Source: Salvator merianae (lineage: Eukaryota; Chordata; Lepidosauria; Squamata; Teiidae). From it: a stretch of DNA of 64,000 nt. The translations under genes were made by a program, and so were the position numbers. A model generated the notes under the pieces. It searched no databases. It saw nothing but the letters and a program-made list of their open reading frames with translations, and was not told the origin of the DNA. The stretch is from contig QVOM02000042.1 in NCBI GenBank assembly GCA_003586115.2, forward strand, positions 31,797,679 through 31,861,678, given 5' to 3'. Shown here in pieces: positions 43,208 through 54,429 of this stretch (position 1 is the first letter of the stretch; each line of letters begins with the position of its first letter).

Positions 43208-45180
43208 CAAGAACATAAGAGAAACTCTGCTGGATCAGGCCATCTCCCATCTAGTCCAGATCTCTGTCTCACACAGCCCCCTCCCCCACTTGCTTCTGGA
43301 CATTCCCAAGCAAAGGATGAAGGTGAAACTCCCACCTGTTCTCTACTCCATACAAGTAGCCTTTAGAGGCATCCTGCCTATCTCTCCAACCCATAGATAG
43401 TATTCAGGCATTCATGCTGACCTGCATGAATTTTCCAGGCCCTTCTTAAAGCCATCCAGGCTAATGACCATCACTACCTTTTCAGGTAATAAATTCCATA
43501 GACCAATGACCTTTTGCATGAGAAATGATCTCCCCTTTTCAGTCCTAATTTTCCTACCCAGCATCTTCCTAAAGTGAACCCTGGTTCTAATATTGTATGA
43601 TACAAAAAATATTTTTTATCAATCCACCTTTTCCACACCATGCATGATTTTATATAGTTTCATAAGGTCACCTCTTAAATGCTGAAGAAACTGCAGTCTG
43701 ATTTCATAAGGGATCCCCTTGATCAATCTGATTGCCCTTTTCTGCACTTTTTCCAGTTCCTCAGTATCCTTTCTGAGGTGTGGTGACCACAATTGTACAC
43801 GACATTCCAAATGTTGTTTCATCATTGATTTAAAAAGAGCACAAAGATACTTACATATTTATTTTCTATTCCCTTCCTAACTAATCCTAGCATTGGATTT
43901 GCTTTTTTTTCACTGCTGCTATCTGTCAAGGTTCTTTTCCTGGTCCAATACGGAAAGCTCAGATCCCATCAGGTTATAGGTGTAACTGGATTTTTTTCAC
44001 CCCAATGTGCATCAACTTGTACTTACTGGCATTAAAGCTAATTGGACACTTGGTTATCCACTTGCCCAGTGTCCAAAGATCCCTCTGAAGCTCTTCACAA
44101 TCTCTTTCAGTTTTCAATACCCTGAATAATTTCTTTTCATCAGACTGTGTTCGGACTAGCGATTTTTAAAATCACCTGTATAAAGGGAGCAAATAATTCC
44201 TAGGCACACAGGAAAAAAGTCTTCCACACGTACTTATGGATGAGGCAATTCACTGATCTAACCTCACAGCCTGCAAAGGGAGCTGCTCACTGACTGACCA
44301 TTCCCCACCTCTTTGCTGAAGAGATTTCCCAAACCATTAACTCTTTAACTGCCAGGTTTCTGTCTCCCTTTTCTCCGGTTCAACTCTCCCTTATTCCCTC
44401 TTCCCCCCTTATTCTCGGTTCAATGATGCCTCGGGAAACTGGAGCAGAGGGCAGAGAGGGAGATGTTTCCTTTGGAAAGGGAAAAACCCTGGCAGTTAAG
44501 TACTTGCATGGAAACTGCTTGAAGCTTTTAACTAAGAGCAGAGAGAGAGATTTGCTAGCACAGGGAGAAAAGGGGAGGGAGAAATTTTCTGGTTTGGGGA
44601 AACTTTTCAACCCCCTTGCCTTCTGTAGTTAAAAAAGTACGCTGGACTTTAGTAGAAAGGGGCTTTCTCCCACGCCTCACTACTGATGTCTTTTTTAATC
44701 TACAGAAGGCAGGGAGTTTGAAAAGTTTCCCTGTGCCGGCAAGAGCTCGCTCACCCCCTCCCTTCTTGTGCTATTGTCCCACGGATTTCTGGGACATGGA
44801 TTTCTGGTTGAGGCACTCCCCAAGGTGACCTGAAAGCACAGAAAAGCCAAATATAGAAGAGCCGACCCAGGCAGCCTCGGAGAGGCGCAGAGGCGGTTTT
44901 CTCAGAGAGCTTTATGAATGTTGCAGCTTCCGTGCGACCGGAAACCAACCAAAATAGCCTGTCTGATCACACCCTTTGCTGTCTCTCTAGATAATTATGA
45001 AAAACTTATCTCCCTGTTTACTCTTACTTCTAGATAATTTATGAAGAACTTAAAAAGCAAAGGTACTAATACTGAACCTTAAGGGATCCCCCACTCCTTT
45101 ACTTTTCCCTATTTGGAGAATTGACCATTTATTGCTATTCTCTGTTCCCCGCTCTACTAATCCCTCTTATTCCATGACAG
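43208..45180 (-). mobile_element. CR1/L3-type LINE, minus strand, split by an insert
   Basis: Read on the minus strand, 45180 down to about 44972 and 44145 down to 43208 follow the C-terminal part of a CR1-type reverse transcriptase. The frame 43619-43825 gives LECRVQLWSPHLRK (for LEYCVQFWSPH), ELEKVQKRAIRLIKG, then LRGDLMKLYKIMHGVEKVD. The 3' end is the 'ctggactagatggga..tctcttatgttctt' tail, also seen at 632 and 14045. A short direct duplication around 'tctagataatttatgaa' lies at about 44988-45045. Stops and small indels show a dead copy. Confidence 0.8.
44146..44971. mobile_element. 826-bp foldback insert within the CR1
   Basis: Ends TGTGTTCGGACTAGCGATTTT (left) and the complement of TGTGATCAGACAGGCTATTTT (right) agree at 16 of 21 positions. 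Inside is a second, better inverted repeat: about 44596-44638 'gggaaacttttcaa..ttgccttctgtag..taaaaaa' and its reverse at 44690-44731, with a ~50-bp centre. There is no coding content and no clear target duplication. The superfamily is not determined. Confidence 0.6.
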
Positions 45181-47767
45181 ATGGAGACAAATGGCAAAAC
45201 TCATTAGTAAGCCTCCTCTGGGCGTTGCTTCCTTGTGTCATAGATTTGTGCCATTTATCGAGCTCTTCTTCCACATGAATGCAAGCTTTTGAAATATCTA
45301 CAGTATGGAGAATGAGTCCATAGAAAAGTGGAACATTGTAGTGGATGAGATGGAGGTCCCATTTGGAAGCCTCCTTTTGAAATCCTGACACTGGGCCTGT
45401 TCGTACTTGCCAGTCTAGCAATCACAAACTACAGATTATAAATACAATTCTGTATGCCCACTCTTTAAACATAATTAGTTTCAAGGAAATGTAATGAACG
45501 TGTATTCATATGTGATGGTAAAAAAAAGAGAGAGGGAGAAACCACCTTGCAAGCATACTAAAATTCCATGTCAAGTCCTTTGGAACCAATCTTTACTATC
45601 TCAGATCCCTTGTAACGTAAACAGAGAGGGCTTCCAATTAAAATGTGAGCAGTCTTGGAATAAATGGTTTCCTATAGAGGATGCTGTAGTGAAACTGATG
45701 TTCAGTGCAGTTTTGTTTGAAGCCAATTTATATCAACATCTAGCAGCACATATTTGCCACCAATAAAATGCTAAGTCTGTAAAACATCTTAAAAGAAATG
45801 TGATCTGCACTGTGATGGAAATTTAGAAGAGAGAGAGAAGAGGGGAGAGAGATAAATATTACTAAAGACAAATGTGGAACAGGTAATCACCAATTGTGTG
45901 ACTGTAATTGCCCACTTGCTTTAAATTAGATTTTCTGTGCTCACTCAATCAACACATGGTCCAGTGCCCTGCAGTTTACATAGCCAGAATCTATCTGCAT
46001 TGCAGTTTCCGCTTTTAAAAATAGTACATCAGCAAAGAATCCACCCCTGCTAAAACATTTACACGTTCTATGGAACCAAAAAACCCTCCACGCCTAGAAG
46101 GAAATATTATTTGATGGATTCTTCAAGCTGGTGACAGTTGAAATGCCTTCAGTCAAGCCAATCTGTCTCACACAAAGCCTTGTTTGTAAACTTCAGGGCT
46201 GTTAGCTAGTCAGTGAAAGCTTTAATCACAAACTGATAAGATGCAGGTTTGCGAAGGAAAGATAGCCGAGGAGTCAGCTGTCCAAGGGGCTCATTCATCC
46301 AAGAGTGTAATCTCCATATTTTATATCCTTTTAAATATGGGGGACATGACTAGGCACTGTAGTCCATATTGAAGTTGAAGGTGAGCTTTTAATTGCTTCT
46401 GAACATACCAGCAATAAAATTATACACTAGCCCCAAAATAGATTATTACATTATTTGTATAAATCTTCAAGACAAACCAACCCTTCCACTGACCAAGAAC
46501 AAGAAAGAACCAAATGAAAACATTTGAATTTTGTGTAGCTCTGAAAAAAGTGCTCTAGCATGACAAAAGAGATGGTGATGCTACATTTTCCATTCTAAAA
46601 AAATCCTCCTCCTCTTGATTTAAATGGGAAAGAAATATATTTACCAGCTCTTGGACAGGCATGTAGTTTTCTCAGTCACAGGAACCAGAAGGCTTTGAAT
46701 TTGTGCCTTCTTCTGATCTGTCTCTTTGCACTCGGTCCTCTTTTTCTTTTTTCCTCTAGTGTTGCTGCACAATGACAAAGGTTTTTCTGTGTCTCAGAGA
46801 GGTTTTGCAAAGTTAGATTTACCATTCTGAAACCAGACCTCTCTTTTTGCACTCAGAAAGGAGGATCCAAAACATTCAATGGTATCCTGGAATGCCCTCT
46901 GAGAGATCAATAACAGTTATAGTAGATTTCTTCTAGTACCATGGCTAATAAATGCAAATTGAGATTCCTGTTTAACGGGGGGGGGGGGGAGCATCACTGT
47001 CCAAAGTGTCTGCATAAATGATCTTTGCTCACAGTTTTCTCCTGACATGAATTCCCGTTAATAAAATACTAAGATTCTTCATCTAGGTATATTTATCCTT
47101 ACGTGAGAGTTTGCCCCCTCCAAAGCAACAACACTCATAAACCATTGCAGACATTTTGACAGGTATATTCTAAAAAGAGTGGCCATTATATACATAGTTC
47201 AATTTATTAAAATAGCCATTTGGTTTCTATTTTGTTTTGTTTGTTTCTACAAATGAAACTTGTTGAATTATTGGTAACAATTTTATTCTCTTTAAAATAT
47301 TTACTATCTATTCTCTGCCCTTCATCCCTTCAGCTTTACTGCATTTATTTTAACCTATTTTTCTTCCTCAAAAGCCAAGTTTTATAACATAACTATGCTC
47401 CAACCCTCTCTTCATTTTCTCAAACCTATAATAGAAGCCTTTATTTGTTTATATTCATTTCAGGATCAGTTATAAAAATTAATTCTAGGGAAACATACAA
47501 ACAAACATGAATCTCATGTTTGTTCTCTTCTTCATCTTATTTGGACATTACAGCAAATGACCAAACTCTTTCTCACATTTGTATTCTCTTTTGAAGTGGT
47601 TAAAAACCTGTTGTCCTGAATCAGCTGTTGCAGACAGACAATAGCCAGACCACTGAAATATTTACCAGTACAACATATGAGCTGGATTCCTTTAGCTGTT
47701 TCTGTTCCTAAAGGGTTTATCCCCTGAAGTAATCCGCAGCTGTGTTTACAGGTATCTGCAAGAGGGA

Positions 47768-47768
<1 letters not shown>
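45181..47768. other. Mostly unassigned, one possible MITE end
   Basis: GGGCCTGTTCGTACTTG at 45393 resembles the left terminus of the 3-bp-TSD MITE family, but no right end was found. The remainder (about 45430-47760) is AT-rich and repeat-poor with a G run at 46978-46989. The 84- to 90-codon frames have no motif. No gene is supported. Confidence 0.35.
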
Positions 47769-47798
<30 letters not shown>

Positions 47799-47803
47799 AA
47801 AAA
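47769..47803 (+). repeat. (AAAT)n microsatellite
   Basis: About eight AAAT units. Confidence 0.95.
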
Positions 47804-48237
47804 GTGCACAAGAGTTGAATACACCTACAGACACTGTTTGCAGAGAGACCAGATTATTCACCAGCAGCTCATTTAAAATAGGTTAGTATTAAATACCCTT
47901 CCAGAGAAAGGGCAGCAATTGAAGCATGCTTGATGAAAATGCCATTAGAATATGCCATTCCATTTATCTTTATTTTTAAACATGAAATACTAGGGGAAAG
48001 TTTTCTCTCACTTTAAAAATAATTAGTTTTTTTTTTTAAAGCAGATAATTTCTAGTGCAAAACAAAACTCCAGGCAAGCATAGAGAATTGGACTCCCTCC
48101 TTTGAATCACCCTATTATTCTTTACCTCAGGTGCAAGCTGTAGGAGGAGGCAAAGAGAAGCTCTGGAAATTTGACCATTAAGCATTGCTGGTGCCAATGC
48201 CAGGCAGTGTGAAAATAACTGAGAACTAGTAACAAAC
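47804..48237. other. No recognisable feature
   Basis: Unassigned stretch before the nested MITE block, with a T run near 48029-48037. Confidence 0.4.
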
Positions 48238-48240
48238 ATA

Positions 48241-49449
48241 GGGCCTTTTTGCATTTTACAATAGTGAGGGCCTGTTTGCATTTCCCATGCTAGAATGGGC
48301 TAATTAGCCCATTCTTGCTTGGAATAGAATGGGTCCGAACAACCTACCTTAGGCTGGCTACCAGTGTTAACGAGAGCGAACACCAGTAACCATGCCTGAT
48401 CCTGGCCATGTCAGTGGCCGCCAAGCCTCCAGCCGCTGCCATAGCGACTGGCAGCAGCCCCACATGCATGCATGCATGTGCAGGCGCGGTGGGCAATGGA
48501 ACCTACCCCTTCGTGCACTGAGGTGATCAGGCTGTCCCGATTACACTACGGGGAGGAGGGGTCCAGTGCGCATGTGTGAGCTGTGTCACCATGCATGCAC
48601 ACTGCGTGGGCCTCCTGATTGCCATGGCAGTGGCCTGACGCTTGGGCACAGCGTGGCCCCTTCTGGCATCTCAGGCCCAATCATGGTGGCATGGGCCCAA
48701 CTGGGCCCTCTCAAAAGGGTAGGCCCCAGTATCCATCACGCATGCATGGTTGCAAGATCACACATGTGTGATGGATGGGCTGATCGCCCAGAAGGTGGCC
48801 GCCGCTGCCATGGAGAAGGTAACTGTGAACAAATCCTCACCTGAAGCTCGCTTTGAGCTTCAGGTAAGGATTCGGACAGTAACTTTCTTCTCCAGTGGTA
48901 GTAGCGATCAGCAGTGAATGAGATCCGCTGCCAGTCGCTACGGCTGTCTGCTGGTGCGAATGCACTTGACTAGTGAGCATTGCTGATGCTCACTAGTTTC
49001 AAGTGCGAAAAGGCCCAGAGTGTCTAGATGCTCACTAGTGAAGTGCATCTGCACTTCACAGAGACCCTGGGAATCAGGAGGAGACCACAGCTGCTCCTGA
49101 TCACTATTTGCTGTGGAGTACATAATTGTGCTCCACAGCTGTTCGAAGATCAGCTGGAATGATCCTGGTACACTGCATTTGCACCCTCTTCCAGATGCGA
49201 ATGCAGAGTGGCGCAGTGCAGCTGCAGCTGTGCAATTATACCACATTGCCAGTTGCCATGGCAACAGTCAGAAGTTTCCCTTGGCACTCTCAAGGTTCCA
49301 GGCCATCAGCATTCACACTATGAATGCTGGTAGCCTGCTGCTGGTATGTTCCAGGCTTTCTAGTGTGATTGGCTTTCACACAGCAAGATCTGTTCCACCT
49401 TAGAACTTGATAATTATTCTGACCTAAGGTGGAAAGTGTGAAAAGGTCC
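48241..49449. mobile_element. 3-bp-TSD MITE, outer copy interrupted by another copy
   Basis: Left end GGGCCTTTTTGCATTTTACAA (48241), right end GTGGAAAGTGTGAAAAGGTCC (ends 49449), flanked by ATA (48238-48240 and 49450-49452). After 27 bases it is broken by the inner element 48268-49016 and resumes at 'gtgtctagatgctcactagtgaagtg', the normal continuation of the family's subterminal palindrome. Without the inner copy it is ~460 bp, the typical size. The right-end palindrome 'ccttagaacttgataattattctgacctaagg' is at about 49401-49434. Confidence 0.85.
48268..49016. mobile_element. 3-bp-TSD MITE, inner copy, long GC-rich subfamily
   Basis: Ends GGGCCTGTTTGCATTTCCC and AAGTGCGAAAAGGCCC. The flanking triplets are TGA and AGA, matching a duplicated TGA with one change: the outer element reads 'agtga-gtgtct' once the insert is removed. 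The palindrome 'gctagaatgggctaattagcccattcttgc' is at 48288-48317 and 'ctagtgagcattgctgatgctcactag' near the right end. The ~600-bp GC-rich centre ('ccgctgccatag', 'catgcatgcatg') is shared in type with copy B at 19588-20131. Confidence 0.8.
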
Positions 49450-49545
49450 ATAGTTTGCACAGTTTGTGCAATAGTTGTGAAGTGTGAAGAAGTCAAGAGA
49501 GATATGTCTGAGACTGGTTTTGATTGCAAGTAAAACTGTGACTTT
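49450..49545. other. Short spacer between two MITEs
   Basis: No recognised content in this 96-base stretch. Confidence 0.5.
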
Positions 49546-50012
49546 GGGCATTTTCGTACTTAACACCTTAGAATGGGGCAATTATCCCATTCTAAGACAG
49601 AATTGACCCTGCAGTGTGGACACCTTCCACACTGTGGGCCCCTAGACTTGAATATGAGCAGAATATCAGCATTCACATTGTGAATGCTGGAATCCTGCTC
49701 CTGAAGCTCACCATGACAGCGACTGAGAAGCTTCCAGCCACTGTCATAATGACTGGTAGCACTGTGGATCATGCAGGCACACACAGGCACAATCACATGA
49801 TCATGCAGCCACTGCACACAGTGTGTCTGTGCATTCCCACCTGGAAGTGAGTGCAAATGCATATGACCTGGAGCAGAATAGCTGCTCCTAGTCAATCTGT
49901 GGAGCAGAATTTATTGCTCCACAGGAGGCCATGATCAGGAGCAACTGCTTCTGGTTATGCACTTAGCTAGCGAGTGTTCCTGATGTTCACTAGCTTAAAG
50001 TGTGAAAAGGCC
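49546..50012. mobile_element. 3-bp-TSD MITE, copy G
   Basis: Left end GGGCATTTTCGTACTTAAC, right end AAAGTGTGAAAAGGCC, flanked by TTT (49543-49545 and 50013-50015). The subterminal palindrome at 49568-49595 has arms TTAGAATGGG and CCCATTCTAA. The other end has 'agcgagtgttcctgatgttcact'. Internal 'ctgtggagca' and 'tgctccacag' blocks form another stem. No coding capacity. Confidence 0.85.
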
Positions 50013-50171
50013 TTTGGATTCCAGATAAAAAACTTTTTCATTTGCTGTAAATGTTCTTCTGTTTAGCTTCCTTCAAAACCAAGTGTAGCACTTATTTCCA
50101 TATGAAGTCTCATGCTTTGCTGATGTACATGCACATAGTTTGTCTTTCTTAGTCTGTGTTCAGACGGTCTT
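50013..50171. other. Spacer between MITEs
   Basis: No recognised content. Confidence 0.5.
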
Positions 50172-50174
50172 TAA

Positions 50175-50652
50175 GTCTTTCTGCACTTACCTTAGATCCA
50201 GATTTGTTAACCCTGTAGACCTCTTCAGGACCTCTTCTATCTGTATACTGGTGCAGACTAGAGAGACACCGCCACCTGCTAGTATGCTCCATCTGCACCA
50301 AATAGAGCATGATCCAGATCAGGATCCTACACATACAGATTAACAGTGGACCTGATTTATCAGGTCCACCAGTATAGCAGCTGGGGGACACTCCATGTCA
50401 TGGAGGCATACACCTCCATGTTCCAGTGTACCATGGGATCAAGGCCAAAAGCTTTTGTTCTTGGCCTTCAAAGCTTGTGGAAGCCAGCGCTGAAGTTTGT
50501 GCAAAATTTAGGGCTGGTGCGAGAGCCAGTCTGGAACAGACTGTTGCTACACATATGACATTCTTCCAATCCACAGCAATCCCTTCCAGCCTTGGGATGC
50601 ATTGCTTAATTCAGATCTGCTGATTTGGATTGCAGAAAGTGCAGAAAGGCCC
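50175..50652. mobile_element. Second MITE family, best copy (TAA duplication)
   Basis: Left end GTCTTTCTGCACTTACC, right end GTGCAGAAAGGCCC, flanked by TAA at 50172-50174 and 50653-50655. The 478-bp interior has an inverted 'tggacctgattta/tcaggtcca' block, 'ggaggcatacacctcc' and 'ggccaaaagcttttgttcttggcc', all self-complementary. Related copies are at 936, 34185, 36257, 38162 and 41332. Ends and duplication size suggest a relative of the GGGCC family. Confidence 0.8.
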
Positions 50653-50655
50653 TAA

Positions 50656-50789
50656 AAACAGCAGGCATACACTCTCTTGATATGTGGGTCAAATGGTCAC
50701 TGGTATTTGCTGTTTGTTCTCCATCATGGATTGCAGAAATGGTGGGTGAGGGATAATATACTTTCCCAGTGCTTGGAACTATTCTGTTT
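50656..50789. other. No recognisable feature
   Basis: Unassigned spacer ahead of the L2 remnant. Confidence 0.5.
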
Positions 50790-51681
50790 AGGAATGTAAA
50801 TTATCGAGTTGGACAAGAATATCAGGAATATCAGATCATTTTATGGTGACCTGTAAGATTGGAATTTCATGTTCATTTCCTCCAGTTAGGCAAATGAAGT
50901 ACTGCTGGGACCTCTCAAAAATTTCTGTGGACTCTTTATCACAAGCGTTTACTCAATCTTTGGCTTTAGCGTTGGTATATGTAAGATAATGCAGTAACTC
51001 CAGATGTCCTGGCCAATTGATATAACCTTATAACTAAAAATGCTTTAGAAGTTGCAGCTCCATCAAGAACTCATTTAGTGACACAGCATTGATCAAGACC
51101 TTGGCTCCATGAAGAATTTCCAGTGGAACAATCTATGGTTCACTGGTTAGAAAGACAAAGAAAACAGAATCCATCAGATGAACTATGTCAATGCTTGAAG
51201 ACAGCCTGTAGGATGTGTTATTCTCACATAGATGTGTCTCAACAAGCTTTCTTACAGGAGATTTCTATACAAGCTTGGATGCCTCGTCAATTATTTGCCA
51301 CTTGTAATACCTTATGAATTCTAGATGCTGAGACCACAGCTAAGTGAAGACCACTTAGCTCAGGACCTTTCAGCAAATGACTTGTCCTCCTTCTTTTGAT
51401 CAAAAGGTGATTTCTGTTGTTGACTCATTTCGAATAGATGGATGTATACCACCATTGCCACCAGGTGATTTGCCACAGCCTTTGACTCAAATTATGCCTT
51501 CATCGGTACACTCAAATTTTATTTTTTTTCACAGTTATCAAGGTAATTATGGAGTGAATTGTGCTGCCTCCCCCTACTTCTTGTACTACGGACCATTTTC
51601 CTTCTTTTCTTTATATCTTTTAACTGTATTTCTGCCTTTGTAACTTATTTGATGAACTGCTCTTTTGCAAGAGGTATCTTT

Positions 51682-52236
51682 TAGGGATGTGCACGAAGCT
51701 TTGTGCACTTCGAATTTTGCACGAAGATGGCGTTTCCGCCATCTTTGCGCGAAATGCGAAGACAAAAGGGGCTCGCGAATGCGAATGGTGAAGGTCCCGG
51801 CGACCTTCGAGACCGTCGCCATTTGCTGCGAGCTCCCTCTTTTTGGCCACGAGAAGCTCCTGCATCAAAGCGTAGAAGCTTCACGCAGCCTAAAAGAGGG
51901 AGACCAATTGGAAACGTCAGAAAATCAATGCTGAATCCGATCGCTAAAGTAGTGCTGCCTCTGTGACAGGCAGCACTTAACTTTAGCGATCGGATTCAGC
52001 ATTGATTTTTCTCTGTTTCCGATCACTGTCTCTCATTCCCCCCCCCAGTCTGTCAGCGTGCACACTGACAGACTGCGGGGGGGGGGGGGGATGAGAGAGC
52101 GCTGCGCGACCGGAAAGAGAGAAATCAAGGTAAAAGGCTCCCTTTTCAAGCCTCTCGTTTTCGCGCGAAAATGAAGCTCCCTTGCTTCGCAGCACTGCGA
52201 AGCCAAGAGGGGAAAGTGCCTTCGTGCACACCCCTA
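51682..52236. mobile_element. hAT-type MITE, 555 bp, perfect 8-bp duplication
   Basis: Ends TAGGGATGTGCACGAAG and CTTCGTGCACACCCCTA (written at its 3' end), bounded by GTATCTTT at 51674-51681 and 52237-52244 without mismatch. It is the short relative of 6937-8799 and shares its CAGTCTGTCA..TGACAGACTG hairpin (about 52047-52076) flanked by C and G runs, but as a single copy. Two inverted 'gcacttaactttagcgatcggattc' blocks lie at about 51933-52003. Frames crossing it are repeat translations. Confidence 0.9.
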
Positions 52237-52311
52237 GTATCTTTCCATGTTGCTTAAAGCATGCTATTTTGCACCTCTTATTAAAGAAGTCTTTTTTAGA
52301 CACTTCACGTA

Positions 52312-52748
52312 GGGCCTTTTCACACTTTCCACCTGTTCTATGGTGAAACAGCCCCCACTGTGCAGTGACCTTCTGCACTGTGAGGCCTTGGAATAGACCA
52401 GCAGCAGGATATCAGGATTCACAGTGCAAATGCTGGTGTTCTGCATTATTACAGTGGCTGGAAAACTCCTGGATGCTGCCATGGTGACCAGCAATGCCAC
52501 ATGACAATGCAGCCATAGACGTGCCACGCCACTCTGTGTTCACACCTGGAAGCAGGTGTGAATGCAGTATACCAAGAGCACTCCAGCAGCTCCCAGTCCA
52601 GCTATGGAGCATGATTTTGTGCTCCACTGCAGGTAACAATTGGGACCAGTTAAAGTCCTCTTCTGATCACCAGGGCCTCTGTGAAATGTGGAAGCACTTC
52701 ACTAATGAGCGTTCCTGACATTCACTAGTGGAAAGTGCAAACAGGCCC
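52312..52748. mobile_element. 3-bp-TSD MITE, copy H, inside the L2 LINE
   Basis: Left end GGGCCTTTTCACACTTTCCACC, right end TGGAAAGTGCAAACAGGCCC. The left palindrome is largely decayed; the right has 'cactaatgagcgttcctgacattcactagtg'. Flanking triplets GTA and TTG are not identical, so the duplication is lost or mutated. Removing it joins L2 coding blocks at 52250-52311 and 52749 onward. Confidence 0.8.
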
Positions 52749-54121
52749 TTGGTGTTAATGATCACCCAGTTTTATTTCTTGCATTTCTTTCAAAAGTCTT
52801 AGAGAGAATAACTCTTTCCAAACTGTTGCCTTATCTGAGTACATAACGATCTTTTTGACTTTTTGTTCAATCAGGGTTCGTACAGGCTATTCTACCGAAA
52901 CAGTCTTAACTCATGTAATAAATGAAATTCTAGTGGTAAAGTCTCAGCATCAAACATCGATTTTGATTCTTCCCAACCTTTCCATAACCTTTGACACTTT
53001 GGATCATCAGATTTTGTTGGTATGGTTTGCATCACTGGAAATAATGGGGAACATGCTCTTCTGGTTTAATTCTTTTCTGTCTCATCATTCTTTTCTTGTT
53101 GTTGCATTTTGGGGATTTACATCTAAAATGTTCCCCATAATGAATGGGATTCCACAAAGATCAGTTTTAGGTCCTCTCCTTTTTTACTATATACTCTTCC
53201 CCTTGTTTTTCTTATTTCAGAGTCAGATTTTCAGCATCATATTTCTGCTGATTACATTCAAATCTTTCAGTGTTTTAAGCCATTGGACTCTTTTGTGTGG
53301 AATTCTGTGATGGACTATCTGTTGAGTATTTCTTGGTGGATGACAGACCATCATCTGAACCTGAATATGGACAAAACAGAGATCTCGGTGTTTCAGCCTG
53401 ATCATTTGGCAGCTCCCTTTGTGTATGCATCAGTGTGCTTACAGGATTGTTCATTGGTTCCAGTTTTGGTCGCTCAGAATCTTGGTCTTCTGCTGGATGA
53501 TTGTATGTCCTTACACCCTTTTATTGGGGCAACAGCCAAGAAATGTAATTTCCATGTTTTTAACATCTGGAGGATCCAGACATTCCTAATAGCCGAGACT
53601 TCCAATTTTGATGATACCATGCCAGTACTATTGCAACAGTATACTGGCAGGTCTGTCTTATTGTTCTCTTTTGTCTCTGATTTTGTCTCTGAATAGTGCT
53701 GTCTGAGTTTTAAGTCTTCCTAAATATCCACATGCCTCTGCCTCTTGCAGATTCCTTCATTGGTTGCCAGTTTGAGCTAGGGGTCATTTTATAAACTGTT
53801 GGTTTTGGTGTTCAAGACTTTGTGTGTTAGTCTTCCTAGATACTTGGCAGCTCAACTGACATGTATGTACCATCTAGGAATCTATGGTTCACAACCAAGA
53901 GATTATTGGCTGCTCCACTGACCTGTACAAGCATGTCCAGGCTGCAAGCCTTTCAATATCTGGCCCCATATTTGTGGAATAGTCTTCCTTTGGACCTTTG
54001 GCTGAAGGAGGATTCCTCTGCTTCAGAAGGCACCATGGGTGGTTCTGCCTATGAGCAGAAGTTGCTACATTGGCTGAGTCCATTGGTCCAATCCAGCACA
54101 GCATTTCTTAAGTATTTATAA

Positions 54122-54429
54122 CCTCAGGAGTAACAAGATCAACAATATTTTGTTTTTTGCCCTTAACCATGACAGCCAAATGGCTTCATTGTCTACAGCA
54201 ATAGCATACTTTGAATGCATAAATTCTACAGTCAGAGAAAAGACAAAACCAATTTCCTTTATATCATGATTGTGACCTTTTGAATGTAGTTTACACAAAC
54301 AATATTTTTGTTTCCTTAAAGAGTACAGGTCTATACTCCAAATCAGGGAAATGTAATTCTTCTGGATTGATAAACTTAATTCAGGCAGGTAAAGGATGAA
54401 CCAAAAATCTCAAAATCTATTTTTTTTCA
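54122..54429. other. No recognisable feature
   Basis: Unassigned. Confidence 0.4.

Larger units (their letters stand above)
50790..54121 (+). mobile_element. L2-clade LINE, decayed, with two nested MITEs
   Basis: Blocks occur in L2 order. A linker lies at about 51090-51317 ('APWL..E' then 'CRMCYSHIDV..QAFLQEI' and 'RQLFATCNTL'), with 'DLSSFFDQKV' at about 51377-51410. The reverse transcriptase then runs from 'LIKEVF' near 52275 through 'FLSKVLERI' at about 52790-52812, 'RTGYSTETVL' at about 52876-52905, 'FDTLDHQIL' at about 52990-53016, 'GIPQRSVLGPLLF' at about 53148-53188 and an SADYIQIFQ box at about 53244-53270. The YADD motif is lost there, since its second Asp is now Tyr. A thumb/C-terminal part with 'LNLNMDKTEI' follows at about 53358-53388. 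The two MITEs at 51682 and 52312 interrupt it. Confidence 0.75.

Noticed and set aside
43158..43400. 80-codon + frame as a novel gene
   Set aside because: It is the antisense of the CR1-type LINE tail.
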